Assembly: GCA_016928155.1 (NCBI GenBank)
Contig: JAFGLG010000002.1
Span: forward strand, 62,001 to 126,000
Source of the DNA: Candidatus Woesearchaeota archaeon
Lineage (GTDB): Archaea > Nanobdellota > Nanobdellia > Woesearchaeales > JAFGLG01
Reading direction: 5' to 3'
DNA: 64,000 nucleotides
Of the stretch, positions 1 to 7,272 are shown piece after piece. The notes under the pieces are model-generated. The model was not told the origin of the DNA. It ran no database searches and saw only the letters and a list, made by a program, of their open reading frames with translations. Positions within the stretch are counted from its first letter, which is position 1. Every line of letters starts with the position of its first letter. Both the position numbers and the translations under genes were made by a program.

Positions 1-2
1 CT

Positions 3-560
3 GATATCGACGAACTGAAAGGAGGAGTGCTCGGCGGAGCCCTCAGGCAAGGCATCCTGAAAACCGGGGAAGAGATAGAGATCAGGCCCGGACAGAGGAT
101 ACAGGAAGCAAACAAGTCTGTATTCCGGCCCATCAAGACCAAGGTAGTCGGGCTTATGTCAGGATCAGATCCCATGGAAAAGGTGGGGCCCGGGGGATCC
201 ATAGGAGCATCTACGACACTCGACCCCTCGATAGTGAAATCTGACTCGCTCGCAGGATCTGTCGTCGGACACCCCGGAAAGCTTCCTCCGGTATGGGAAG
301 ACCTCGAGCTTGAAGTGCACCTCCTCGATAGGCATGTCGGAACAAAAGAGGACCTTGAGATAGAGCCCATAAAGATGCAAGAAGTCCTAATGCTCAATGT
401 GAATTCAGCCGCAACAGTTGGGATTGTCAATCAGCTCGGCAAGAACAGGTTCAAATGCAAGCTCAAGCTTCCGGTCTGCACTGAAAAAGGGAGCCGGGTC
501 ACGATATCCAGAAGGATAGGGACAAGGTTCAGGCTGATCGGCTATGGTGTGATCATCTGA
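3..560 (+). CDS. eif2g: Translation initiation factor aIF2 subunit gamma, C-terminal part
   Basis: The reading frame is open from base 3, so the N-terminal GTPase domain lies outside the window. The 185 residues present match domains II and III of aIF2 gamma, the subunit that delivers Met-tRNAi to the small ribosomal subunit as GTP-bound ternary complex. Seen are the beta-barrel text GGVLGGALRQG near the start, VVGHPGKLPP in the middle and the family ending RLIGYGVI. The gene ends 8 bases before the convergent TrmB-like gene. Identity is strong from the C-terminal domain alone; the GTP-binding motifs cannot be checked here. Confidence 0.95.
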   Translation, partial: DIDELKGGVLGGALRQGILKTGEEIEIRPGQRIQEANKSVFRPIKTKVVGLMSGSDPMEKVGPGGSIGASTTLDPSIVKSDSLAGSVVGHPGKLPPVWEDLELEVHLLDRHVGTKEDLEIEPIKMQEVLMLNVNSAATVGIVNQLGKNRFKCKLKLPVCTEKGSRVTISRRIGTRFRLIGYGVII

Positions 561-568
561 CCAAAACA

Positions 569-1480
569 CTATTCTCTCCTGACAAATTCAATATTCTCGA
601 TCGCTTGCCTCAGATCAACTGCACGATTGCAGTTCTGGGATATGACTGTGTTATAGAATTTTGTCACTTCTTTGCTGACTATCACAACACCCGTCGTCAC
701 ACCAAGGTGCCTCAGAGAGATGTTGACCCGCTTGTCATTAACATCTATCTGCATGGGGATATAATCATCAAGAACAAATCCCTTCAGTTTATATCTCTCA
801 AAATTCTTCAACAGAGAGGATTTCCAATGCTCAAAGAATTTTGGACCCAGCTTCATAATGATATCAAGGTGAAAATCCAGTGCGGATCTCTCAAGGACCG
901 CCTCAATTGACTTACCTCTCTTCAATGCATCATTGTAGGTCTTATGAACAAGAAAAGTCATCTGTGGATCAAAATGGGTTATCGTCGGCCTTGATGCGAC
1001 AATCGCTCTCCTGAGCTTCACAAATCTCTTGAAATCCATCGGATAGAAAGCATAGGGGAAAGACTGGTGGAGCGACATATACCTGAAACTATTTGATTCC
1101 ACAATCATCTGCAGATGCATCTGGGTGAACTGCTTGCTGTTGTTTACAATATCTATATGCTCAGCTCCAGGACCTCGCATCTGATCAATAATGTCCGCTT
1201 GTGCAATCACCATCCGGTCGATATTGTGCTTCATGAAGTTGATAATGCGTTTGTTAAGATTGCCGACTGAATACAAAAAAGGCCTTTTAGGAGATTTCTC
1301 TATCAGACCACTGGTGATGAGGCCGTTCAGATAATCATATATCCTACCCTTTGGGATGCCAGTCTTGGCACAAACATCTTTGGCATCTAAGCCCTTGTCC
1401 CTTAGCACTTCGATAATGACAACCTGGCTGTCACTAAGGGCAAAGTTCTCCTGCAACTTTTCAAGAAGCTTATCCATCAT
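569..1480 (-). CDS. TrmB-like winged-helix transcriptional regulator
   Basis: A 303-residue protein with a TrmB-type winged helix in the first 75 residues (FALSDSQVVIIEVLRDKG, then TGIPKGRIYDYLNGLITSGL) and a long C-terminal region of unknown ligand. TrmB proteins sense sugars or other small molecules and repress or activate neighbouring genes. The ATG at 1480 was preferred over the TTG at 1492 because a TATA-like box (about 1500-1509 on the minus strand) would start the transcript close to 1480, giving a leaderless mRNA. It is divergent from the deoxyribosyltransferase-like gene, with a 14-base palindrome between them, so it may control that gene. The family call is good; the ligand is unknown. 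Confidence 0.75.
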   Translation of the reverse strand: MMDKLLEKLQENFALSDSQVVIIEVLRDKGLDAKDVCAKTGIPKGRIYDYLNGLITSGLIEKSPKRPFLYSVGNLNKRIINFMKHNIDRMVIAQADIIDQMRGPGAEHIDIVNNSKQFTQMHLQMIVESNSFRYMSLHQSFPYAFYPMDFKRFVKLRRAIVASRPTITHFDPQMTFLVHKTYNDALKRGKSIEAVLERSALDFHLDIIMKLGPKFFEHWKSSLLKNFERYKLKGFVLDDYIPMQIDVNDKRVNISLRHLGVTTGVVIVSKEVTKFYNTVISQNCNRAVDLRQAIENIEFVRRE

Positions 1481-1525
1481 AAGATATAACAAATACTTAT
1501 TTATAAATATTGTCAGAAAAACACG

Positions 1526-1539
1526 AAAAAACGTTTTTT
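1526..1539. promoter_or_regulatory. Palindrome in divergent promoter region
   Basis: A perfect 14-base palindrome, AAAAAACGTTTTTT, lies between the TATA box of the minus-strand TrmB-like gene and the TATA-like TTTAAATAAT at 1551-1560 of the plus-strand gene. Its position upstream of both TATA boxes fits a regulator site. The A and T runs could also be chance in AT-rich DNA. Confidence 0.35.
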
Positions 1540-1600
1540 AGTAGGAAATGTTTAAATAATCAACCCACTTACCTTTACGCATCAAGCGGGGTGACAATGA

Positions 1601-2485
1601 GTGGTATGCAACATAACTGAGATAGTACTCAATCAGGCTAATAGAACTGACCATATCAAGAGAATGCTCACTCTAGATGGATTAACTGATGAAAGGATCA
1701 GGGAGCATATCACCAAATACCGTTCTATGGTCCAAGAAAGGATACCTGATATTTCTGAAGAAGACCTGGAAACAGCAAACCTATACATAATTGATGGCCA
1801 CAATCCCGGCTTTGACCCATGTGAGGTACAGGCCACAATAGACAAATACAAAGGCATAACCTCATTCCTTGATGATATTCTCCAACATCTGGGGGATACT
1901 GGCTTTCTAGAGGCTGAAGATGCCTGTTATTCTGGATTGGCATTAACTGGAGTTGCAAAGGATAAGATGCCAAATCTTCTAGCTGACCATGAGAGGATAA
2001 AGGCTGCAGTTGTATCAGCTGGACTGAGAAGATATGATCCCGCTGAAGCTCCGTTTAATCCGCAGCACAAACTGGTAGGCCTTCCGCAGGAGGTTTTTGA
2101 TATTGACAATCTGATGGTCGCTGCGTCAAGATTCTTCACATTCACAAATCTGGCTGCGTCAAGCGGGGGAGGCATGGAAGAGAGGACCGCTATCGCATAC
2201 AACAAAATGCCTATCATAATCATGAAGAAGGGTGAATATACGAGCAGAATGACTACTGGAGCCAGACGAGTGCTCCTATTCGAGTATTCTGACATAAAAG
2301 CACAGTTCAATGAGCTTGTAGATTTCATCAGCGAAGCAAGATCATACAGCCCTGGAATCGGGACCTGTTCGGAGCATGGAAACACCTTGGTAGGATTCCG
2401 CGAAGGTGATCATCTTTGCTTACCTGCACATATGGAGAGGAAATTCCCATCTGTGAAGTATGATTTTTCACAATACCAGAAATGA
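1601..2485 (+). CDS. Putative nucleoside 2-deoxyribosyltransferase-like protein
   Basis: A 294-residue protein starting at GTG 1601, with a GGGGTG ribosome site at about 1588-1593; an in-frame stop just upstream rules out an earlier start. It is not confidently recognised. Residues 170-230 (vFDIDNLMVAASRFFTF, ASSGGGMEERTAIAYNKMP, then IIIMKKG) resemble the Ser-Gly-x-x-x-Glu and hydrophobic-strand pattern of the nucleoside 2-deoxyribosyltransferase/TIR-like Rossmann group, where the Glu is catalytic. It has its own promoter 98 bases ahead of the radical SAM cassette and points the same way, so it may supply or cleave a nucleoside for that cassette, but this is inference. Confidence 0.4.
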   Translation: MVCNITEIVLNQANRTDHIKRMLTLDGLTDERIREHITKYRSMVQERIPDISEEDLETANLYIIDGHNPGFDPCEVQATIDKYKGITSFLDDILQHLGDTGFLEAEDACYSGLALTGVAKDKMPNLLADHERIKAAVVSAGLRRYDPAEAPFNPQHKLVGLPQEVFDIDNLMVAASRFFTFTNLAASSGGGMEERTAIAYNKMPIIIMKKGEYTSRMTTGARRVLLFEYSDIKAQFNELVDFISEARSYSPGIGTCSEHGNTLVGFREGDHLCLPAHMERKFPSVKYDFSQYQK

Positions 2486-2542
2486 ATAGCAGAGTTTGAA
2501 TGCTTTTTTCTTAGATTTTCCTATATGGCATTCAGCTTCAGC

Positions 2543-2550
2543 TATAAAAT
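2543..2550 (+). promoter_or_regulatory. TATA box of the radical SAM/E1 cassette
   Basis: TATAAAAT sits about 36 bases before the ATG at 2583. Archaeal transcription starts about 25-27 bases after the TATA centre, so the transcript should begin near 2572-2577, only a few bases before that ATG. This is the only clear promoter before the chain of overlapping genes ending at 6797. Confidence 0.6.
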
Positions 2551-2582
2551 TTTTCCGAAACATTCAGAAAAATTCCAAGAGA

Positions 2583-2684
2583 ATGAAAAAACAAAAGGGG
2601 GACGGAAAGCTTAATCCATATTGGGCAATGTACGACAAAGAGAAAATTATGGAACAGATGAACCAAACCCACGAGGAAAAATGA
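2583..2684 (+). CDS. Possible 33-residue peptide, candidate precursor
   Basis: An open frame from ATG 2583 gives a 33-residue charged peptide beginning MKKQKGDGKLNPYWAMYDKE, with a YWAMY aromatic patch. Its TGA stop overlaps the ATG of the next gene (ATGA at 2681-2684), the same coupling used between later genes of the operon, and its ATG is the first one after the predicted transcription start. Both points favour translation. It could be the substrate of the two radical SAM proteins and the E1 enzyme downstream, or a leader peptide that only couples translation. No known precursor family is recognised, and a longer frame upstream to 2496 begins before the TATA box and is unlikely. Confidence 0.45.
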   Translation: MKKQKGDGKLNPYWAMYDKEKIMEQMNQTHEEK

Positions 2685-3127
2685 TCAATGAAACTGACAT
2701 AGCAATCATACAGATGCTACGACAGAACTCAAGAGAATCCCTGGCAAAGATGGGAAAAAAGATAGGAATACCCATGTCAACAACATATGATAAGCTCAAG
2801 AAACTCGAAGAGAACGCGATCCTGAGGCATTCCACAATCGTGGACTTCCGGCAATTAGGGTTCTCCCACAGGATACATCTCAGCCTGAAGTTTGAAAACA
2901 ATACCAAACACAGCTTCAGGCTATTTGCCTGCTCAAATCCAAATGTGAACAACATACTGGAATGCGTAGGCGAATATGATTTCATAATGGACTGTCTATT
3001 CAGGGACCTGAAAGAGATGCACGCCTTCATAGAAGACATCAAATCAGGCTTCAATCCCACAAACATGAAAAGACTGGACATCGTGGGGGACATAAAACAA
3101 GAGGGGCTGAAGTTTTGGAATGATTGA
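2681..3127 (+). CDS. Lrp/AsnC-type HTH protein
   Basis: A 148-residue protein starting at ATG 2681 after GAGG at 2673-2676. The N-terminal 60 residues carry an Lrp-like winged helix (INETDIAIIQMLRQNSRE, then GIPMSTTYDKLKKLE), followed by a ligand-binding RAM-like half with the pattern VGEYDFIMDCLFRDLKEMHAFIEDI. Lrp proteins regulate amino-acid related genes and often their own operon. Being the first full-length gene of the radical SAM/E1 cassette, it probably senses a substrate or product of that pathway. The frame upstream to 2621 is an artefact overlapping the preceding peptide. Confidence 0.75.
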   Translation: MINETDIAIIQMLRQNSRESLAKMGKKIGIPMSTTYDKLKKLEENAILRHSTIVDFRQLGFSHRIHLSLKFENNTKHSFRLFACSNPNVNNILECVGEYDFIMDCLFRDLKEMHAFIEDIKSGFNPTNMKRLDIVGDIKQEGLKFWND

Positions 3128-3156
3128 GCGACCTTGATGGTCAACAGGAAAGAAAA

Positions 3157-4326
3157 ATGCAAAAGAAGAATATCGCAAGGGCTGAGAATTTTGGTTACAC
3201 CTTGCTAGATAGAAGAAGCCTGATGCACAGATTTATCCACAAGGAAGAACCAGACCCGAATGGATATGAGGTATGGTCAGCGGATCTCTCCAATGCACCC
3301 AAGGATCTCCTATTCTCTCCAGTAAGGATGTATTTTGAAGTCACAAATATTTGCAACCTCAGATGCAAGACATGCTTCAACAATTCTGGACAGAAAAGAC
3401 CTGATGAGATGAACACTGAGCAGGTCTTGAGAACCCTTGATGGATTCAGGCGCAACAATGTGATGGACATAAGATTCACAGGTGGTGAAGTAACCTGCAG
3501 GCCGGATTGGTTCGAGATACTTAGGCATGCAAAGGACCTTGGATTCGCTGTATCAATAAACACCAATGGGGTCTACAGAAATGATGAAACACCCGAGAAT
3601 CTGGCATCCTTGGAACTGGAGCAGATCACATTAAGCGTCGACGGAGACCGACAAAGCCATGATATGATAAGAGGAGATGGGAATTATGAACGGACAGTAT
3701 CATCCATGCAGAGACTCCATGATCTGGGCGCCCATCTCAGAATAAACACAATCCTGACAAGATCATCTGCAGAAAGTATACCACATATATTGGATCTGGC
3801 CTCGAGATATGCAGAAGAGATCAACTTTTTCTATATGCGATTGATGGGAAGAGCGCTCAATCTATCCGACCAGATAGTGCCTTATGAGGACCTATGCAGA
3901 ATCGATGAAAAAATTGATGGATTAAGATCAAGATATCCAGGGCTTAATATACTGCATGGATCAAAAGTCATGGCAAGGACATCTGTGAATGCAGACCTAT
4001 CAAAGAAATTCGGACTTACAATTGGAGGACCGGAGGGTTTTACACGATTCAACATATTGCCGGATGGATCCCTGTGGCCAGGAGGATACACACCACATAT
4101 CAGACCAGAATTCATGCTTGGCAATATAATATCAGAAGGGTACGATCTCCTTAATATATGGAGACACTCTGAGAAACTGGCATCATATAGGAAAATTAGC
4201 CTGGAACTGCAGAAAACCTGTTCAGAATGTGATCAGAGAGCAACAAGATGCAACGGAGCAAGCATGGAGATGACATTCTTCAAGGAAAAAAACCCTCATA
4301 TCGGGAATCCATACTGTGCAAAATGA
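3157..4326 (+). CDS. Radical SAM protein with incomplete SPASM-like C-terminus (1)
   Basis: A 389-residue protein with the radical SAM cluster motif CNLRCKTC (Cys 66, 70, 73), the TGGE glycine motif near residue 110 and a Cys-rich tail (CSECDQRATRC, then a last Cys near the end). Radical SAM/SPASM enzymes cut SAM to a 5'-deoxyadenosyl radical and often modify peptides. The first SPASM cysteine expected after the DGSLWPG segment is missing, so the auxiliary cluster is incomplete. ATG 3157 follows AGGAAAG; a TTG at 3124 overlapping the upstream stop is the alternative. The next gene is a close paralog joined by an ATGA overlap. Confidence 0.85.
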   Translation: MQKKNIARAENFGYTLLDRRSLMHRFIHKEEPDPNGYEVWSADLSNAPKDLLFSPVRMYFEVTNICNLRCKTCFNNSGQKRPDEMNTEQVLRTLDGFRRNNVMDIRFTGGEVTCRPDWFEILRHAKDLGFAVSINTNGVYRNDETPENLASLELEQITLSVDGDRQSHDMIRGDGNYERTVSSMQRLHDLGAHLRINTILTRSSAESIPHILDLASRYAEEINFFYMRLMGRALNLSDQIVPYEDLCRIDEKIDGLRSRYPGLNILHGSKVMARTSVNADLSKKFGLTIGGPEGFTRFNILPDGSLWPGGYTPHIRPEFMLGNIISEGYDLLNIWRHSEKLASYRKISLELQKTCSECDQRATRCNGASMEMTFFKEKNPHIGNPYCAK

Positions 4327-5504
4327 GATACATCTCAAGACATGAAAGATTTGGAAGGACAGTATTCAATCCTGCAGACTTCACCCATGCTTATACCAGC
4401 GAAGAGCAGCATAGTGATCTCAAAGTCAAACATCAGGTCGAAGAGAAAAACAATCCTGTAACCGGCACTGAAGGAATACTTGAAGCCCCCATAAGAGTCT
4501 ATTATGATATCACAATGGCATGCAACCTAAGATGCAAAACATGCCTAAACAGCTCAGGAGAACCAGATAAAGATGAGCTTGACACTGAACAAAGCCTGAG
4601 AACAATAGATGGCCTAACTTCAGCAGGAGTATTTGAAGTCAGGTTGAGCGGCGGAGAGCCAACTTTCAGAGATGACTGGGGCCTTATTCTGAATCATGCA
4701 AAGGAAAGAGGGCTTATAATATCATTGAATACAAATGGCGTCTTCTCAGACAGAACACTGAAAAAACTGATAGAATTAAAACCAGATGAAACAACAGTCA
4801 GCCTTGATGGAGCAAGAGATCTTCATGATAGGATCCGTGGACCTGGAAAATATGATAGGTCCTGCGCTGCAATACAAGCCATGAACGAAGCAGGACTCAG
4901 GGTCACAATAAACTCAGTGATGACTGCCAGCACTTCAATGGCAGATATTGAGGAACTCACTGCAGTAGCCGATAGGTACTGTCAGGATATCAGTTTCTTT
5001 CATGCCAGACCATTAGGTAGAGCACAGAACATCCCTGAGGAGATATTGCAATACAAGAATCTTGATGACAAGATGGCATGGGCTGAATCGATAAGATCAA
5101 AGTATCCGCATCTCATAATACGTACCAGAAGCTCAAGCATAAAGAAGAGCGGGATATCCCCATCTATAGGATTAGGATTGGTAAGAGGAGGGAGTGATGG
5201 CTTCACACGACTGAACATAATGTCCAATGGGGACATCTATGCAGGCGGATGTGTAAGATATGTCAACGAAAATGTCAGGGAAGAACAGAAACTCGGGAAC
5301 ATAGTGGATGAATCATTCTGCATCAAGAGAGTATGGCATCATAGTGCTAGGCTCTGGGCCATAAGAGAAACGAGCAGAAGACTGCAAGAGCAATGTGATC
5401 AGTGCCCTGAATATCAAGGAAAATGCCACGGCTTCACGCCAGAGATGTACCAGTATGGCCTGGCCAATTCTGGTGATCCTTTCTGCATAATGAGGACAAA
5501 ATGA
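4323..5504 (+). CDS. Radical SAM/SPASM-like protein (2)
   Basis: A 393-residue paralog of the preceding protein, starting at the ATGA overlap 4323-4326. It has CNLRCKTC (Cys 67, 71, 74), SGGEPTFRDDWG, and a C-terminal Cys set (Cys in NGDIYAGGCVRY, CDQCPEYQGKC, and a final Cys near residue 389), so it keeps a SPASM-type auxiliary site better than its neighbour. Tandem radical SAM paralogs in one operon may modify one substrate in two steps or act as a heterodimer. An in-frame ATG at 4248 lies inside the upstream gene and is less likely. The substrate is unknown. Confidence 0.87.
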   Translation: MRYISRHERFGRTVFNPADFTHAYTSEEQHSDLKVKHQVEEKNNPVTGTEGILEAPIRVYYDITMACNLRCKTCLNSSGEPDKDELDTEQSLRTIDGLTSAGVFEVRLSGGEPTFRDDWGLILNHAKERGLIISLNTNGVFSDRTLKKLIELKPDETTVSLDGARDLHDRIRGPGKYDRSCAAIQAMNEAGLRVTINSVMTASTSMADIEELTAVADRYCQDISFFHARPLGRAQNIPEEILQYKNLDDKMAWAESIRSKYPHLIIRTRSSSIKKSGISPSIGLGLVRGGSDGFTRLNIMSNGDIYAGGCVRYVNENVREEQKLGNIVDESFCIKRVWHHSARLWAIRETSRRLQEQCDQCPEYQGKCHGFTPEMYQYGLANSGDPFCIMRTK

Positions 5505-5914
5505 GATCCGTGCTTTTCCACTGCAGGAGATATGCAACAAGAATTACACGACTCGCGAATAGACCATCCGACATCAATCCTGAAACAGTCAGAGAACATA
5601 AACAACAGATAGACAATTGCATCGTGGCCATGATCTCTATAGAGATGAGAGACAAAAATGAATACGTTGAGAAGATGGCAACAGAAATCTCCCATATGGC
5701 AAAAGAAACCAAGAATAATAGGGTAGTCATACTCCCTTTTGCACACTTATCCAATCGGTTAGCTGAACCAAAAAAAGGACTTGATTACCTTAAGAAGCTA
5801 GAAGAATCACTTTCAAAAGATCACGATGTCTCAAGAGCTCATTTCGGCTCCCATAAAGAACTGATGCTGGACCTCTATGGCCACCCTGGAAATGCAAGGT
5901 ACAGGGAGTTCTGA
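5501..5914 (+). CDS. Free-standing threonyl-tRNA synthetase editing domain
   Basis: A 137-residue protein matching along its whole length the N-terminal editing domain of archaeal threonyl-tRNA synthetase, a D-tyrosyl-tRNA deacylase-like fold that removes serine from tRNA-Thr. Seen are the MRSVLFH start, the AMISIE strand, LPFAHLSNRLAEP with His 82, and FGSHKELMLDLYGHP with Lys 119, matching the active-site His and Lys of the family. No catalytic synthetase core follows. It begins at an ATGA overlap with the second radical SAM gene, so it belongs to that pathway rather than sitting beside thrS. It may hydrolyse an aminoacyl-tRNA or aminoacyl-adenylate-like product, or serve as a trans-editing partner of ThrRS. 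Confidence 0.82.
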   Translation: MRSVLFHCRRYATRITRLANRPSDINPETVREHKQQIDNCIVAMISIEMRDKNEYVEKMATEISHMAKETKNNRVVILPFAHLSNRLAEPKKGLDYLKKLEESLSKDHDVSRAHFGSHKELMLDLYGHPGNARYREF

Positions 5915-5924
5915 CAAGGTGAAA

Positions 5925-6797
5925 ATGATGTATTATGCAGAAGAGTTCAGGCAACTGATGTCAGGCATATATCGGCAAGAGGAACTTCAAAAGATAAAAG
6001 ACGCCAGCATCTCAATATCTGGTGTGGGTGGATCAGCCGGCAGCTACCTCCTGGATATACTTGTTAGGAAAGGCTTCGAGACATTCAACCTTGCAGAACC
6101 TGACATCTATGATCTTAGGAACCTTTCAAGACAGCTTTTCGCAAATACACAAACAATTGGAAGACCAAAACTGGACATCGCCGTTGAACACGCACTAAGA
6201 ATAAACCCACAGTTGACAATAAACTGTTATGCGAGCGTAGATGCTGAGAATGCAGAAGATTTCACTAGAAGTTGCACAGTCATGGCGTATCAGGCAGAAG
6301 GATTCTCGGCCTGGGCACTGACCAGATACATGTGCTCAAGATATAAGATACCATTCGTCAATGTATCAAGAAAAAGGAAAGGAAACCTCCGTAGCGTCAT
6401 CGCAACAACAGTGTTTGATTATCGAGATGGAGAACCATTCACGGCGGATGAGCTAGAGTTCGACTCATTCGGAATCCAAGGAGACCTTGCCAGAATTGTC
6501 AAAGAGATGTTCATACAAGGAAGAATCAGGCAGGATTTATTGGACGAGTGTGACAGAGTACATAATGAATTCAAGAAAAAAAGGAGATTCACAAACCTTG
6601 GAGATCTTTACCCTGAGGTTGGTCCAATTACCGACCGATACCCTGATGATTATTTCAAGAGGTACTCTGACCCTGAAATATGCCTAATAGCGGGTGCCCT
6701 TGCAGCACGCACCATAACCGATCTTGTTGTCAATAGAATCACAGAAGTCAGGGAACTGGACATATTCTCCAGAAAGTCCGCAGGACAGAAGCAATAA
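5925..6797 (+). CDS. ThiF/MoeB/MccB-like E1 adenylating protein
   Basis: A 290-residue E1-superfamily protein. Seen are the nucleotide loop GVGGSAGS (33-40), the strand ending in Asp 60, NLSRQ (66-70) with the arginine finger, and the catalytic-type Lys 82 in RPKLD. E1 enzymes adenylate a carboxyl end of a protein or peptide. The usual Asp after the next strand is replaced by Glu 125 (YQAEGF), and there are no zinc CxxC pairs, so activity may differ from MoeB. ATG 5925 or 5928 follows AAGGTGA at 5916-5922; the earlier ATG at 5877 overlaps the editing-domain gene by 38 bases. It is the last gene of the overlapping chain. Confidence 0.8.
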   Translation: MMYYAEEFRQLMSGIYRQEELQKIKDASISISGVGGSAGSYLLDILVRKGFETFNLAEPDIYDLRNLSRQLFANTQTIGRPKLDIAVEHALRINPQLTINCYASVDAENAEDFTRSCTVMAYQAEGFSAWALTRYMCSRYKIPFVNVSRKRKGNLRSVIATTVFDYRDGEPFTADELEFDSFGIQGDLARIVKEMFIQGRIRQDLLDECDRVHNEFKKKRRFTNLGDLYPEVGPITDRYPDDYFKRYSDPEICLIAGALAARTITDLVVNRITEVRELDIFSRKSAGQKQ

Positions 6798-6828
6798 ATA
6801 TTAAAACAAAAAAGGATATATCTCACTC

Positions 6829-7272
6829 ATGACTCAACAGATACAAGGCATTGCATATAGAAAGATAGGGGATAAACACCAATTCCTTCTCTTGAAAAGG
6901 ATTCCTGAAAAAGGTGGTTTCTGGCAACCAATAAGCGGGAAAGTGGAACATAATGAAGGTCTGCAAGAAGCCCTCTTCAGGGAATTGATGGAAGAAGCTA
7001 ACATACACAAAATGGATATTCTAAGATTGGTACCTGATGTCCACAAATACAAGATATCCAGGCATTACCTAACAGATGAACCAATAGAGCCAATCACTGA
7101 GACAGTATTTGGTGTTGAGATAAAACCTGAGACAAAGATATCCATCCATGGTAACACTTCAAAAGAACATAGTCGATTCATCTGGGCTGAATTTGAAGAT
7201 GCTGTCAAGATGCTGAAATGGGAAGACAACATCAAAGCCATACATTTATTACTTAAGAAGATAAAGAATTAA
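6829..7272 (+). CDS. Nudix hydrolase
   Basis: A 147-residue protein with a Nudix box at about residues 37-59: GKVEHNEGLQEALFRELMEE followed by ANI, which keeps all the Glu ligands but has Asn where Gly is usual. Nudix enzymes hydrolyse nucleoside diphosphates linked to another group. The body resembles the dATP/diadenosine-tetraphosphate pyrophosphohydrolase branch. It lies 31 bases after the E1 gene, with AT-rich promoter-like sequence in the gap, so it may be the last member of the cassette or a separate housekeeping gene. Its stop overlaps the convergent DUF655 gene by 4 bases. The substrate is unknown. Confidence 0.85.
   Translation: MTQQIQGIAYRKIGDKHQFLLLKRIPEKGGFWQPISGKVEHNEGLQEALFRELMEEANIHKMDILRLVPDVHKYKISRHYLTDEPIEPITETVFGVEIKPETKISIHGNTSKEHSRFIWAEFEDAVKMLKWEDNIKAIHLLLKKIKN

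Noticed and set aside
2621-2680. N-terminal extension of the Lrp-type regulator
   Set aside because: The extension overlaps the peptide frame, lacks Lrp similarity and has no ribosome site; ATG 2681 follows GAGG.
2496-2684. 62-residue frame ending at the regulator start
   Set aside because: It begins upstream of the TATA box; only the shorter form from 2583 lies within the predicted transcript.
6487-6687. 66-residue plus-strand frame inside the E1 gene
   Set aside because: Alternative frame of the E1 gene without its own ribosome site or composition signal.
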